Below the pieces are notes generated by a model. It was not told where the DNA came from. It worked only from the letters and a program-made list of their open reading frames with translations, and ran no database searches. The translations under genes were made by a program, and so were the position numbers. Positions 1 to 11,112 of a stretch of DNA of 64,000 nt are shown piece after piece (position 1 is the stretch's first letter; every line of letters begins with the position of its first letter). The stretch covers positions 668,501-732,500 of the forward strand of contig NZ_CP140098.1 in the NCBI RefSeq assembly GCF_034440735.1, written 5' to 3'. The DNA comes from Deinococcus sp. AB2017081. GTDB taxonomy: Bacteria > Deinococcota > Deinococci > Deinococcales > Deinococcaceae.

Positions 1-2
1 TG

Positions 3-869
3 CAGGTCGTGGGCCTGCTGATCGGGCTGGCGCTGCCGCCCGTGCTGGCGGCGCGGTTCGGATGGGGGGTGACCGCTGCCGCCTTTGCCGTGATCTCGGG
101 CGTGGCGATCTACAGCGGGGTGGGGGCGCTGCGCGAGCGGCCGGAGGCCCAGCAGACGCAGTCGTTGCCGCTGCTGCCCGCGCTGCGGGCCACCTTCTCG
201 AACCGCAGTTTCCTGACGGTGGTGCTGGCCCAGACCATGCGCTTCGTGACCACCGGCACGCTGGCCGCCGGGATGGGCTTCTACGTGAAATACACCCTGG
301 GAGCGCCGGAGGGCACCACCACGACCCTGCTGCTCGCCACCGCCTTCGTCGTGGCGGGAGCGAGCCTGTGGCCGTGGCGGGCGCTGGTCGCCAGCCGCTT
401 CGGGGCCCGCACCACCCTGATGCTCGCGTTCGCGGTCACCGCCGTGAGCGTCAGCCTGCTGGCGGTCGTGGACAGCGTGGCGGGCGTGTGGCCGGTCACG
501 GCGGCCTTCGGCGTGGGTCTGGGCGGCATGATCCTGATGGGCGACGTGATCATGGCCGACGTGATCGACGAAGACGAGGTGCGCACTGGCGAGCGCCGCG
601 AGGGCATGTACTTCGGGCTGAGCGGTCTGATCACCACCCTGAGCGGGGCGCTGATCTCGCTGGCCTTCGGGTGGGTGTCGCGCCGCTACGGCTACGACCC
701 CACCCTGGACGTGCAGCCCGCCTCGGTGGCCGAGGGCTTCCGGGTGTTCATGACGGCGGTGCCCATCGCGGGCGCCGCGCTCGCCCTGCTCCTGCTGGCC
801 TTCTACCCCCTGCACGGTCAGCGCCTGGCCGACGTGCGCCGCACCCTGGCGGAGCGCCGCGCCGCGTGA
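3..869 (+). CDS. GPH-family sugar:cation symporter, 5' partial
   Basis: This is the C-terminal part (about 288 residues) of a major facilitator superfamily transporter; the frame is open to the left edge, so the start lies outside the window. Several hydrophobic segments are visible. The loop DVIDEDEVRTGERREGMYFG, at about residues 181-200 of the visible part, matches the cytoplasmic signature of glycoside-pentoside-hexuronide:cation symporters (MelB/YicJ-like), which import sugars with protons or sodium across the inner membrane. The substrate cannot be read from this fragment. It is followed after 43 bases by a gene with its own promoter, so it is probably the last gene of its unit. Confidence 0.85.
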   Translation, partial: QVVGLLIGLALPPVLAARFGWGVTAAAFAVISGVAIYSGVGALRERPEAQQTQSLPLLPALRATFSNRSFLTVVLAQTMRFVTTGTLAAGMGFYVKYTLGAPEGTTTTLLLATAFVVAGASLWPWRALVASRFGARTTLMLAFAVTAVSVSLLAVVDSVAGVWPVTAAFGVGLGGMILMGDVIMADVIDEDEVRTGERREGMYFGLSGLITTLSGALISLAFGWVSRRYGYDPTLDVQPASVAEGFRVFMTAVPIAGAALALLLLAFYPLHGQRLADVRRTLAERRAA

Positions 870-899
870 CACAGGCCGGGTGTCCCGGCCCGTGCGGGG

Positions 900-912
900 T
901 ACGCTGCGGAGC
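900..912 (+). promoter_or_regulatory. leaderless-type promoter (-10 TACGCT)
   Basis: TACGCT at 900-905 is followed by seven bases and then the GTG at 913. With a start about 7 bases after the -10 box the message would begin at the start codon. No Shine-Dalgarno sequence is needed or seen. Confidence 0.6.
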
Positions 913-1587
913 GTGACCGCGCCCGCCCCGGACTTTCCCACGTACCGCCTGCGCACCTTTCTGCCGGCCTTCCTGCTGGGCTGGGGCGTGGGGGCCGCCG
1001 CGACCTTCGCCGTGCGGGCACTGGGCGACGCCGTGCTCACGGCACCGTGCCAGGGACTGACCCTGCTGGCGCTGCTGCCCCCGCTGCTGCTCGGCCCCGG
1101 TGGGCTGGCGTTCACGGCCGCGAACTGGCGGCGGCCGGGGCGGGCGGCGCTGGGGCTGGGGCTGGTCGTGGCGTCCCTGCTGCCCGCGCTGTTCGTCGGG
1201 GCACGGGACATCGCCGCGCTGCGTGGCCAGGGCTGCGCCGGGGGCTACATCGTCTTCGCGCCGCAAGGCGGATCCTCCGTGTCCACGCTGACGCTGCCGG
1301 CCGGCAGCAGCCGTACCCTGACCGGCCGGGTCGGCGGCTACACGGCCCGCACCCACCCCGGCGTGTTCACCCTGCGGGCGCAGTCCAGCGCGGCCGGCGT
1401 GACGGTCACCCTGCCGCGGGCCACGGTTCGGGTCGGCGAGGTCTTCCCGGTCGTCGTCACCGCCGCGCCGGACACCGGCGTGAACACCTACACCGCGGGT
1501 GTGGAGGCCTCGACCACCCAGGACGGCCGCACGGACACGGCCAGTTCTGCCCTGGAGATCGATGTCCGGCCCGCCGCACGGCCGTGA
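913..1587 (+). CDS. hypothetical membrane-anchored protein with extracytoplasmic beta domain
   Basis: A 224-residue protein that I do not recognise. The N-terminal half holds about three hydrophobic segments (roughly residues 12-35, 45-70 and 75-98). The C-terminal half is rich in Thr, Val and Gly with alternating strand-like stretches, as in an Ig-like or cell-wall-facing beta domain. I chose the GTG at 913 because it sits seven bases after a -10 box; an upstream in-frame start would lie before that promoter. The neighbours are a sugar symporter and a small membrane protein on the other strand, which say nothing about function. Confidence 0.6.
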   Translation: MTAPAPDFPTYRLRTFLPAFLLGWGVGAAATFAVRALGDAVLTAPCQGLTLLALLPPLLLGPGGLAFTAANWRRPGRAALGLGLVVASLLPALFVGARDIAALRGQGCAGGYIVFAPQGGSSVSTLTLPAGSSRTLTGRVGGYTARTHPGVFTLRAQSSAAGVTVTLPRATVRVGEVFPVVVTAAPDTGVNTYTAGVEASTTQDGRTDTASSALEIDVRPAARP

Positions 1588-1595
1588 CTCGGGAA

Positions 1596-1787
1596 TCAGT
1601 CGATGTCGCTGGCGTCGGCCAGTTCGCGCACCTGACGCGGAGCCAGCGCGGAGGCGACCAGCACGGCGGGCAACAGCACCACCATCAGGACGCCCAGGCC
1701 CACGCTGCCGGCGCGGCGCGGTGCCGGACGGATGGCGCGATCCGGAGTGAAGTGCCGGGCGCTGGAGGTCATCAGAGGAGCCGTCAT
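1596..1787 (-). CDS. small single-pass membrane protein
   Basis: A 63-residue hypothetical protein with one clear hydrophobic segment (about residues 29-47, GSVGLGVLMVVLLPAVLVA), a basic stretch just before it and an acidic C-terminus. The ATG has a good ribosome binding site (AGGAG, five bases before the start). Its stop lies 9 bases from the stop of the convergent gene. Nothing indicates its function. Confidence 0.55.
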   Translation of the reverse strand: MTAPLMTSSARHFTPDRAIRPAPRRAGSVGLGVLMVVLLPAVLVASALAPRQVRELADASDID

Positions 1788-1968
1788 CGTTCTCCTACTG
1801 TGGCAGCTGGCCGATCCTTCCCATAGCGGATGTGACCATCGAGCGCAGTGTGTGAAGTACCCGTGAAGATCGTGCTGTACGTTCCAAACCCTCCTCAGGC
1901 CGATCTGTCGCCAGGTGCGCGCCGCACGTCCGCGCAGGCGGCGTGACGCGCTGGCAGGCCTGGCCTGT

Positions 1969-1981
1969 TACGCTGCCCTCT
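1969..1981 (+). promoter_or_regulatory. leaderless-type promoter (-10 TACGCT)
   Basis: TACGCT at 1969-1974, seven bases before the GTG at 1982. It repeats the arrangement at 900-913 and supports the shorter start of the MarC-family gene. Confidence 0.6.
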
Positions 1982-2638
1982 GTGCCGGATCTGGCTGAGG
2001 TACTCACCACCATCAACCGCACCTTCCTGACCATGTTGGTGGTCATGGATCCGGTGGGCCTGGCCCCCATCTTCATCGGGTTGGCGGGCAACCGGCCGGC
2101 CTTCGAGCGGCGGCGCGTGGCCCTGAAGGCGACCCTGGTGGCGGGCGGCATCATCCTGGCCTTCGGGCTGGGCGGCCGCGCGCTGCTGGAGCATCTGGGC
2201 ATCAGCCTGAGTTCCTTCCGCGTGGCCGGCGGCATCCTGCTCTTCCTGATCGCGCTGGACATGGTGTTCGCCCGCCCCAGCGGCAGCAAGGAGAGCCCGG
2301 ACGAGGAACGCGAGGCGCAGGAACGCCAGGACATCAGCGTGTTTCCGCTGGCGATCCCGCTGATCGCGGGGCCGGGCACGCTGGCGAGCATCATGATCCA
2401 GGCCAACACGGCCCACGGCGACCCGCTGCTGCTGGGGCTGGTGTTCGTCGTGACCGGCTTCGTGCTGCTGCTGTGCTATCTGGCGCTTCGGCTGTCGGGG
2501 CAGATCGGGCGCGTGATCGGCGTGACCGGCGTGCACGTGGTGACCCGTGTGCTGGGCGTGCTGCTGGGCGCCCTGGCCGTGCAGTACGTCGCCGACGGCG
2601 TGCTGGAACTGCTGCGCGGCGGCTTGAAGACCGGCTAG
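1982..2638 (+). CDS. MarC-family integral membrane protein
   Basis: A 218-residue polytopic membrane protein of the MarC/UPF0056 family. The family signatures are visible: [15 protein letters not shown] near the N-terminus and [18 protein letters not shown] in the middle, separated by a charged linker at about residues 100-120. About six membrane segments are expected. MarC proteins were once linked to multiple antibiotic resistance, but their transport role is unproven. The GTG at 1982 is preferred over an in-frame GTG at 1943 because the -10 box lies between them. Confidence 0.85.
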   Translation: MPDLAEVLTTINRTFLTMLVVMDPVGLAPIFIGLAGNRPAFERRRVALKATLVAGGIILAFGLGGRALLEHLGISLSSFRVAGGILLFLIALDMVFARPSGSKESPDEEREAQERQDISVFPLAIPLIAGPGTLASIMIQANTAHGDPLLLGLVFVVTGFVLLLCYLALRLSGQIGRVIGVTGVHVVTRVLGVLLGALAVQYVADGVLELLRGGLKTG

Positions 2639-2693
2639 GCCCGGCCGATCAGCGCTGTAGATAGGCCAGAATCCTCAATGCCACGGCGCGACA

Positions 2694-2822
2694 CTAAGTA
2701 CGTCGTAGCGGGAATGGAGAGGTTCCGGTGCTGTCCCGGAAGCTCGTAATGGTAGCTACGACGTACTTTCTTCGATACTCGCTCCGCTCGGTTGATCTGA
2801 AGACCAACTTCGACGTACTTAA
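2694..2822. repeat. inverted-repeat region with three copies of an AAGTACGTCG box
   Basis: AAGTACGTCGTAGC at 2696-2709 is perfectly inverted as GCTACGACGTACTT at 2755-2768. Inside the loop a second stem pairs TTCCGG (2723-2728) with CCGGAA (2736-2741). A third, inverted copy of the core, CGACGTACTTAAG, lies at 2811-2823. The region has a lower GC content than its surroundings and ends about 35 bases before the -10 box of the HNH gene. It could be a structured RNA, a set of operator sites or a small mobile-element relic; the sequence does not decide. Confidence 0.6.
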
Positions 2823-2858
2823 GCGTTAAGGCGCAACATTGCTCTGACGGCCCGGCGG

Positions 2859-2871
2859 TAGAATGCCGGGC
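2859..2871 (+). promoter_or_regulatory. leaderless-type promoter (-10 TAGAAT)
   Basis: TAGAAT at 2859-2864 is followed by seven bases and the ATG at 2872. This argues against the ATG at 2863, which overlaps the -10 box. Confidence 0.6.
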
Positions 2872-3432
<561 letters not shown>

Positions 3433-3448
3433 CCGGAGTCCAAACAGT

Positions 3449-3482
3449 ACGGGCCGCCCCTGGATCATCAGGGGCGGCCCGT
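3449..3482. terminator. bidirectional stem-loop between convergent genes
   Basis: A perfect 14-bp stem (3449-3462 with 3469-3482, six-base loop) lies between the HNH gene and the convergent secreted-protein gene. There is no clear T-run on either side, so it may stop transcription only weakly or protect 3' ends. Confidence 0.6.
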
Positions 3483-3498
3483 GGCGTGTACTCAATGC

Positions 3499-4380
3499 TC
3501 AGCGCACGATGGTGAACGGCAGGGTGTAGGTCTGGGCCGTCTTGCCCTTGGCGAACATCTCGGTGAAGGGCGCAGCGCTGATGCGGCGGTTGCCCACGGT
3601 CAGTTCGCCGGCGGCGCAGGCCAGGTAGTCGCCCTTGCGGCCATTGCTGCCCTTGGTGTCGCCGCACAGGGCAAAGGGAGCCTCGTTCTCCACGTACACC
3701 CGGCCCGAGGGGCGCACGAAGCGGATGCTGCGGACGTTGCCGGCCGTGTTGACACGGAAGTTCAGGCGCTTGGGCAGCGCCGAGAGCTGCAGGCGGGCGC
3801 CGGGCTGGATGGGATCGTAGCCGGGCACCGGCTGGTTGGTGTCGGCGTTGATCAGCGTGAAGCTGGTCACGCCGAAGGTCGGGGCCGGGGCCGGCGTCTG
3901 GGCGGTGCCCACCACGCTGTAGGTCACGGACAGGCCCAGACCGGCGATCCCGCCACCGCTGGTGCCGGTGAACGGCGTGGCGACGATGGTGTGCTGGCCG
4001 GGGCGCAGCGCCGTGGCGCAGTCGCTGCCGTCACACAGCGAGAAGGGCGCGACGTTCTCGCTGTGGTAGTTCAGGTTGCCGTCCAGGCCGAACAGCACGC
4101 TCTGCACCGGGCCGACCGTGTTGGCGCGGATGCTCAGACGCTTGGGCAGCGCGGCGAGGTTCAGCGTCGTGCCGGACGGGATCGGGTTGTAGCCGGGCAC
4201 CGGCTGGCCCGTGTCCACGTTGATCAGGGTCAGGCTGCCCACGCTGACGGGCGACACGGGATTGACGACGATGCTCTGTCCCGTGACGGTCTGGGCGCTG
4301 GCATGCAGGGCGGGCAGGGTCACGGCGGCCAGGGCCGTCAGGGCCAGGGTGGTGGAACGCAGGGAACGGGTGATGTTCAT
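3499..4380 (-). CDS. secreted protein with two tandem copies of a beta domain
   Basis: A 293-residue exported protein. Residues 1-27 form a signal peptide (basic start, hydrophobic core, cleavage after SAQ or a nearby Ala). Two homologous domains follow (about 40-150 and 165-290). Each has an LINxDTxQPVPGYxPI start, an ALPKRLxxRxNTxGxV middle and an ENxAPFxLCxD end with paired cysteines. Similar units occur in large secreted proteins of other bacteria; I know no fixed name or function for them. The ATG at 4380 has AAGGAG upstream. The domain pair looks like an internal duplication. Confidence 0.65.
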   Translation of the reverse strand: MNITRSLRSTTLALTALAAVTLPALHASAQTVTGQSIVVNPVSPVSVGSLTLINVDTGQPVPGYNPIPSGTTLNLAALPKRLSIRANTVGPVQSVLFGLDGNLNYHSENVAPFSLCDGSDCATALRPGQHTIVATPFTGTSGGGIAGLGLSVTYSVVGTAQTPAPAPTFGVTSFTLINADTNQPVPGYDPIQPGARLQLSALPKRLNFRVNTAGNVRSIRFVRPSGRVYVENEAPFALCGDTKGSNGRKGDYLACAAGELTVGNRRISAAPFTEMFAKGKTAQTYTLPFTIVR

Positions 4381-4655
4381 AGGACTCCTTGGGTGTATGC
4401 GGCGGGAACCAGGGGTGCGACCGGGCCGCGAGGTGCGGCGGGGCCGGCAGACCCCCAGGGTGTAGCGGCCGAAGATGACGCCCGACTGATGGGCCGCCGT
4501 GGGGGTGCTCTGGTTGTACAGGGGCAGCGCCCCTGGGGCGCGCTGTCTCAACATTTTCTACGGATTGTGCAGGGATCTTCATCAAGACTGAACGCTTGTC
4601 CTGGTTTCCCCCCGGACGGCGTGTGGCGGTGCCGGATGCCCGCTTTTCCCCCGGC

Positions 4656-4667
4656 TAGACTGCGCCC
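4656..4667 (+). promoter_or_regulatory. leaderless-type promoter (-10 TAGACT)
   Basis: TAGACT at 4656-4661, then six bases, then the ATG at 4668. Confidence 0.6.
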
Positions 4668-5237
4668 ATGAACCGTGACCAGGCCCACGCCCTGATGCTG
4701 GAGCACACGCCGTCCGTCTCGCTGCAACGCCACATGCTGAACGTCGAGGCCGCCATGCGCTGGTACGCCCGCCACTGGCATGAGGACGAGGAGACCTACG
4801 CCGTGACCGGGCTGCTGCACGACTTCGACTACGAACGGCACCCGCAGGAGCATCCCGCGTGGGGCGTGGCGTACCTGCGCGAACACACGGACACGGCCCC
4901 GGAGATCCTCGACGCGATCATGGGACATGCGACCTACACGGGCGTGCCCCGGGAGACCCGCCTGGCCAGGACGCTGTTCGCCGTGGATGAGCTGACCGGA
5001 CTGGTGCAGGCAGCGGCCCTGATCCGCCCGGATCGGGAGGTGCGCGGGGTGGAACTGAGCAGCCTGAAGAAACGCTTCCGCAACCGGGCCTTCGCGGCGG
5101 GAGTGAACCGCGACGAGGTCACGCAGGGAGCGGCTGAACTGGGTGTCGATCTGGATCAGCACCTCGACAACGTCCTCCGGGCGCTCCAGGAAGCGGCGGG
5201 CAGTCCGGAGGCCCCCGAGTCCGTTAAAGGTTCGTAG
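4668..5237 (+). CDS. HD-domain metal-dependent phosphohydrolase
   Basis: A 189-residue protein of the HD superfamily. SLQRHMLNVEAAMRW supplies the first His, and VTGLLHDFDYERHP the paired His-Asp that binds the metals. MGHATYTG and FAVDELTGL supply later ligands of the fold, so the HD core covers roughly residues 15-125. The family hydrolyses phosphate esters of nucleotides or related molecules. This short stand-alone form is usually annotated as hydrolase without a known substrate. It starts at a leaderless promoter and appears to be a single-gene unit. Confidence 0.8.
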   Translation: MNRDQAHALMLEHTPSVSLQRHMLNVEAAMRWYARHWHEDEETYAVTGLLHDFDYERHPQEHPAWGVAYLREHTDTAPEILDAIMGHATYTGVPRETRLARTLFAVDELTGLVQAAALIRPDREVRGVELSSLKKRFRNRAFAAGVNRDEVTQGAAELGVDLDQHLDNVLRALQEAAGSPEAPESVKGS

Positions 5238-5314
5238 GGGCGTCGCTCAGGGAGCCGGGCGAATCGCACCGCACACTGCGGATCGAATCACGTTTCGACC
5301 CCCAGGAGATGCCC

Positions 5315-5905
5315 ATGACCAAGACCACGACTGCCGCCCTGCTGACCCTCGCCCTGCTGACCGCGCCCGCCGCGCTGGCCAGCGCTCCCGCCACCGGTTA
5401 CGTGCAGGTGCAGACGGACGCCACGCCCGGCGAGGCCGACGGTGCCGCCGAACAGACCGGCGCGGCCCTCGACAACGCGGCCGAGGCGACCGGTGAAGCG
5501 GTGAACAATGCCGCCGAAGCGACGGGCGAGGCCGTGAACAACGCCGCTGAGGCCACCGGCGAGGCAGTCGACGACGCCGCCGCTGCCACCGGCGAAGCTG
5601 TCGACAACGCCGCTGAGGCCACTGGGGAAGCCGTGGATGCCGCCGGGAACGCGGTCGAGGGTGCTGCTGCCGCGACCGGAGAGGCGATCAACGACGCCGC
5701 CGCCGCGACTGGCGAGGCGGTCGAGAACACCGGCGAGGCCATCAACAACACCGTCGATCCCAACGGCGATGGGGTCGTGGACAGCAACAACGATGGCGTG
5801 GCCGATACCCGCCAGTTCCCCTGGGGCCTGCTGGGCCTGCTGGGCCTCTTCGGCCTTCTGGGGCGGAGCCGCCCGGCCACGACCACGACGACTGTCCGCA
5901 ACTGA
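5315..5905 (+). CDS. secreted LEA-like 11-residue repeat protein with C-terminal WGxxGxxG-type signal
   Basis: A 196-residue protein. A signal peptide (about residues 1-22) is followed by about ten 11-residue units of the form AAEATGEAVNN (residues 40-140). Then come the calcium-loop-like DPNGDGVVDSNNDGVADT and a C-terminal PWGLLGLLGLFGLLGR stretch before a short tail. Eleven-residue Ala/Glu-rich repeats are typical of group 3 LEA desiccation proteins and of right-handed coiled coils. The C-terminal segment resembles WGxxGxxG sorting signals, so I infer surface or envelope retention. The start at 5315 is chosen because AGGAG lies six bases upstream; the ATG at 5309 is too close to it. Confidence 0.65.
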   Translation: MTKTTTAALLTLALLTAPAALASAPATGYVQVQTDATPGEADGAAEQTGAALDNAAEATGEAVNNAAEATGEAVNNAAEATGEAVDDAAAATGEAVDNAAEATGEAVDAAGNAVEGAAAATGEAINDAAAATGEAVENTGEAINNTVDPNGDGVVDSNNDGVADTRQFPWGLLGLLGLFGLLGRSRPATTTTTVRN

Positions 5906-5985
5906 GTTCCGGTCACAGCGGAGGGAGCCGGCGAGTATGTCCGCCGGCTCCCTCTGCTGTTCTCGGTCGGGCCAACCGCGTGCGG

Positions 5986-6437
<452 letters not shown>

Positions 6438-6441
<4 letters not shown>

Positions 6442-8705
6442 GGGGAGTCGGTGGGTGCGCCGGGCAGCGTGAAGTGGAAGGTGCTGCCCTGTCCGGGCGT
6501 GGACTCCAGCCACAGTCGACCACCGTGATGCTCCACGATTCTACGGCAGATAGACAGCCCCATTCCGTTTCCGGAGTATTCCTCGGGGCTGTGCAGCCGC
6601 TGGAAGATCCCGAACACCCGTTCGGTGTCATGTTCGCCGATGCCGATGCCGTTGTCGGTCACGCTGATCTGCACCATGTCTCCCTGTGCCTGCGACGTGA
6701 CCCGCACCACCGGAAGGCGCTCGGGCGGCACGAATTTCAGGGCGTTGCCCAGCAGGTTGGTCAGCAGCTGCGTGACCAGCGAGGGCTGGCCCAGGACGGT
6801 GTGTGGCGTCTCCCACGACACGGTGCCCCCCCCGAGCAGCCGCGCCGCCTCCACGTTCTGGGCACTCTTGTCCATGACGTCGTCCAGGGCCAGAGACCGC
6901 ATGGGCGTGGTGCCCTGGCTCACCCGTGCGAAGGCGAGCAGATCCAGGATCAGGCTGCGCATGCGTTCCACGGCGCTTTCCATGAACCCCAGGTACTGTG
7001 TTGCCCGCGTGTCCAGCTGGCCCTCGTACCGGCGGGCCAGGAGCTGCGCGTAGCTGCCGATGGTGCGCAGCGGCTCCTGGAGGTCGTGGCTGGCGACCGA
7101 CGCGAACTGCTCCAGATCGTGGTTGCTGCGCTGGAGTTCCAGCACGGCGGCCCGCAGATCCTGCTGGGCCCGCAGGCGCTCGGTGCTGTCCTGCACCATG
7201 ACCACCGCGCCCGTGACTGCCCCCTGCCCGTCATGCGTGGGGGTCACGACATACGACACCGGCACCGCATGCCCCTGAGCGTGCCAGAACACGTCCGATT
7301 CCACGCGCCGCACCTGGCCATCCGAGAGGGTCTGGTGGATCGGACAGTCCTGCACCGGGAAGGGCGTGCCGTCCGCGTGGTGGTGGTGGATCAGGTCGTG
7401 CTGGCGCGATCCGATCATGCGCTCGATGCTGTACCCGAGCAGCCGCGCTGCGCTGGGGTTGGCGAAGGTCGTGACGCCCCGGGCGTCCAGCCCGAAGACG
7501 CCCTCGCCCGCCGCCGTGAGCAGCAGCGTGGAGAAGCGCGTGACCTCCGCGAGCCGCTCCGTGCGTTCCCGCACGCGATCTTCCAGCGTCGCCTGGATGG
7601 CAGCGTCTTCCGGCAGGGCGTCGCCCACCGGCCTCAGCTCGCTGTGGGTGCCGATCCACTCCTCGATCTCGCCGCTCTCGTCGCGCACGAGCACCGCCCG
7701 CACCCGCATGGGCACGAACGCCCCGTCCGCGCGCCGCAGACGGTGCGTGACCGCGTACACGTCCTGCGACTCGACCGCCGTCTTCCACGCCTCCAGCGTG
7801 TGGGCCCGGTCATCCGGGTGGATCGCCGACAGCCACCCCCGGCCCTCGTACTCGGCCGGGGTCTGTCCGGTGAAGGCCTCCCAGCCCGGCTGAGGTGGTG
7901 GAAAGTAGCCGTCCGCGCTGGCTGTCCACACGATCTGGGCGGTGGCCTCGACCAGGGAGCGGAACCGCCGCTCGCTGTGCCGCAGGGCTGCTGCGGTGCG
8001 CTGCGTGGCCGTCACGTCGTCGAACATCACCGTGACCTGCCGCACCTGGGTACTGCCCGGCACGCGGCGCGGCACGGCCGTGACCCGCAGCCAGCGCCAC
8101 GCCTCCGACGGCGGATGGAACACGCCCATCGCCACATTCCGCTGCACCTGGCCGGTCAGGATCGCCTGCATGGCGGCCCGCTCCTCGGCCGGGAAGGGCT
8201 CGCCGCTGGGCCGGATCGCCCGCCAGCGTGGATCCATGGCGTCGCGCCCGGTGAGCTGCGCGAGATTCAGCCCCAGGATCTGCTGGGCGCGGTCGTTGGC
8301 GTGCAGCAGCGTGCTGTCCGGCCCGTGCACCGTGACGCCCAGCCCCAGCGTGTCCAGCAGGTTCAGCGCCGTCTCCATCGGGTCACGGCCCACCTGGAGG
8401 TGCAGCAGGGCGTGGCCGGGCCCGGCCGGCGCGACCGTCACCTGTCCGGGCGCGATCACGTCGCGCAGCTTCACGCTCACGCTCGACGTCTCGCCCCGCC
8501 ACGCGTCCGACGTGGCCTGCTGCACCTCCAGCAGCGCGTCGTCGTCAAAGAGCTGACGCCAGTCCTCGGCCACGCCGAGCTGCCGCAGCCGGCTCCGCGC
8601 CGCCGGGTTCATGGCCGCCGTGCCGTCCTCGCGGACGAGCACCACGGGATTGGGAATGGCCTGGATCAGCGCACCGAAATCCGGGCCAGCAGCAGTCAGG
8701 CCCAC
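6438..8705 (-). CDS. cytoplasmic multi-PAS sensor histidine kinase
   Basis: A 755-residue kinase without membrane segments. Several PAS/PAC modules occupy about residues 8-60, 110-225, 235-360 and 385-500. They are followed by a HisKA domain with ASHDLQEPLRTIGSYAQLL, the phosphorylated His in the form seen in phytochrome-like kinases. The ATP-binding domain has NLLGNALKF (N box), DNGIGIG (G1) and GNGMGLSICRRIVEHHGG (G2). I use the GTG at 8705, seven bases after the stop of the upstream response regulator gene. It is flanked by two response regulators in one operon, so a phosphorelay or branched output is likely. The signal is unknown. Confidence 0.85.
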
Positions 8706-8712
8706 GGAACGC

Positions 8713-9378
8713 TCAGCCGCGCAGGGCGTATCCGACGCCACGGACCGTGCGCAGCAGGCCGTAGCCGTCCAGGTCACGCAGTTTGGCGCGCAGGTTCGCC
8801 ATGTGTACGTCCACGACGTTGCTGCCCTCGGGCAGTCGGCCCTGCCAGATCTCCTGCCCGATCTCCTGGCGTGAGTACACGCGGCCCGGCTGGCGGATCA
8901 GCAGCGCCAGGATGTCGAATTCCTTGGGCGACAGCCGCAGTTCCTCGGTCTTGTACGTCACCAGACGCTTCTGGGGATCCAGGGTCAGCTCGCCCATGGT
9001 CAGGCTCTCGGTGGTGCGCTGCCGCAGCTGCACCTTCACGCGGGCCAGCAGCTCGTCCGGGTGGAAGGGCTTGATCAGGTAATCGTCGGCGCCCAGGCCC
9101 AGCAGGCGCACCTTCTCCTCGACGGTGTCGCGGGCGGTCAGCACGATGATCGGCACGGCGCTGTTCTTGCGCAGCCGCTGCACGACGTCGCCGCCGTCGA
9201 AGTCCGGCAGGCCCAGGTCGAGCAGGATCAGCGTCGGGTGATCCTCGCGGGCCTTGATCAGGCCGTTCATGGCGGAATCCGCATGCTCGACGTCGTAGCC
9301 GGCGTCCGTCAGATCCATCCGCAGGACATTCGCGATGTCCTGGTCATCCTCGATAACAAGAATCCGTTGTGTGGTCAC
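8713..9378 (-). CDS. OmpR/PhoB-type DNA-binding response regulator
   Basis: A 221-residue regulator with an N-terminal receiver (ILVIEDDQD, Asp in LILLDLGLPD, Thr in IVLTAR, Lys in YLIKPFHPDEL) and a C-terminal winged-helix DNA-binding domain (about 125-220, ending LLRTVRGVGYALRG). The GTG at 9378 follows a leaderless-type promoter. The cluster order is regulator, kinase, single-domain regulator. D. radiodurans has a well-studied regulator of this class (DrRRA), but whether this is the orthologue cannot be decided from the sequence alone. Confidence 0.85.
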   Translation of the reverse strand: MTTQRILVIEDDQDIANVLRMDLTDAGYDVEHADSAMNGLIKAREDHPTLILLDLGLPDFDGGDVVQRLRKNSAVPIIVLTARDTVEEKVRLLGLGADDYLIKPFHPDELLARVKVQLRQRTTESLTMGELTLDPQKRLVTYKTEELRLSPKEFDILALLIRQPGRVYSRQEIGQEIWQGRLPEGSNVVDVHMANLRAKLRDLDGYGLLRTVRGVGYALRG

Positions 9379-9390
9379 GGATCCATCATA
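9379..9390 (-). promoter_or_regulatory. leaderless-type promoter (-10 TATGAT)
   Basis: Read on the minus strand, TATGAT (9390-9385) is followed by six bases and the GTG at 9378. It would drive the three-gene two-component operon. Confidence 0.6.
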
Positions 9391-9446
9391 AGCCTTCATG
9401 AAAGTGACGCGCCCTACGGCTGTCCTCACCGGGCAGCGTGTCCAGC

Positions 9447-10997
<1,551 letters not shown>

Positions 10998-11021
10998 GAG
11001 CGGTCTCCTTGGTCTGAAATG

Positions 11022-11045
11022 AAAAACCCCCGCAGGGAGCGGGGG
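11022..11045 (-). terminator. intrinsic terminator / attenuator upstream of ilvA
   Basis: On the minus strand a perfect 7-bp GC stem (11045-11039 with 11033-11027, five-base loop) is followed at once by five T residues (11026-11022). It lies between the candidate leader ORF and ilvA, only 25 bases before the ilvA start, so it would control read-through into the gene. Confidence 0.75.
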
Positions 11046-11067
11046 CGACACGGCAGCGCGGCGGCTG

Positions 11068-11112
11068 TCAGGCGTTGGCCCCAGTCCGCACGGTAATTCG
11101 CGCCACTTGCAT
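11068..11112 (-). CDS. candidate ilvA leader peptide (14 residues)
   Basis: A short ORF reading MQVARITVRTGANA then stop, directly upstream of the attenuator hairpin. Its ATG (11112) lies six bases after TATGCT (11124-11119), the same leaderless promoter spacing as in many genes here. It has clustered Ile, Thr and Val codons (RITVRT), the amino acids around the threonine deaminase branch point. Ribosome stalling there could set the attenuator. Codon enrichment is moderate, so this is a proposal. Confidence 0.5.
   Translation of the reverse strand: MQVARITVRTGANA

Noticed and set aside
5460..5750. CRISPR-like array suggested by the regular 33-bp repeats
   Set aside because: The repeats are in frame, encode 11-residue units and lack unique spacers.
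6474..9074. An open frame of 866 codons on the plus strand opposite the histidine kinase
   Set aside because: It mirrors the kinase and regulator codons in high-GC DNA, has no domain I recognise and a biased His/Arg/Gly composition; the minus-strand genes carry all family motifs.
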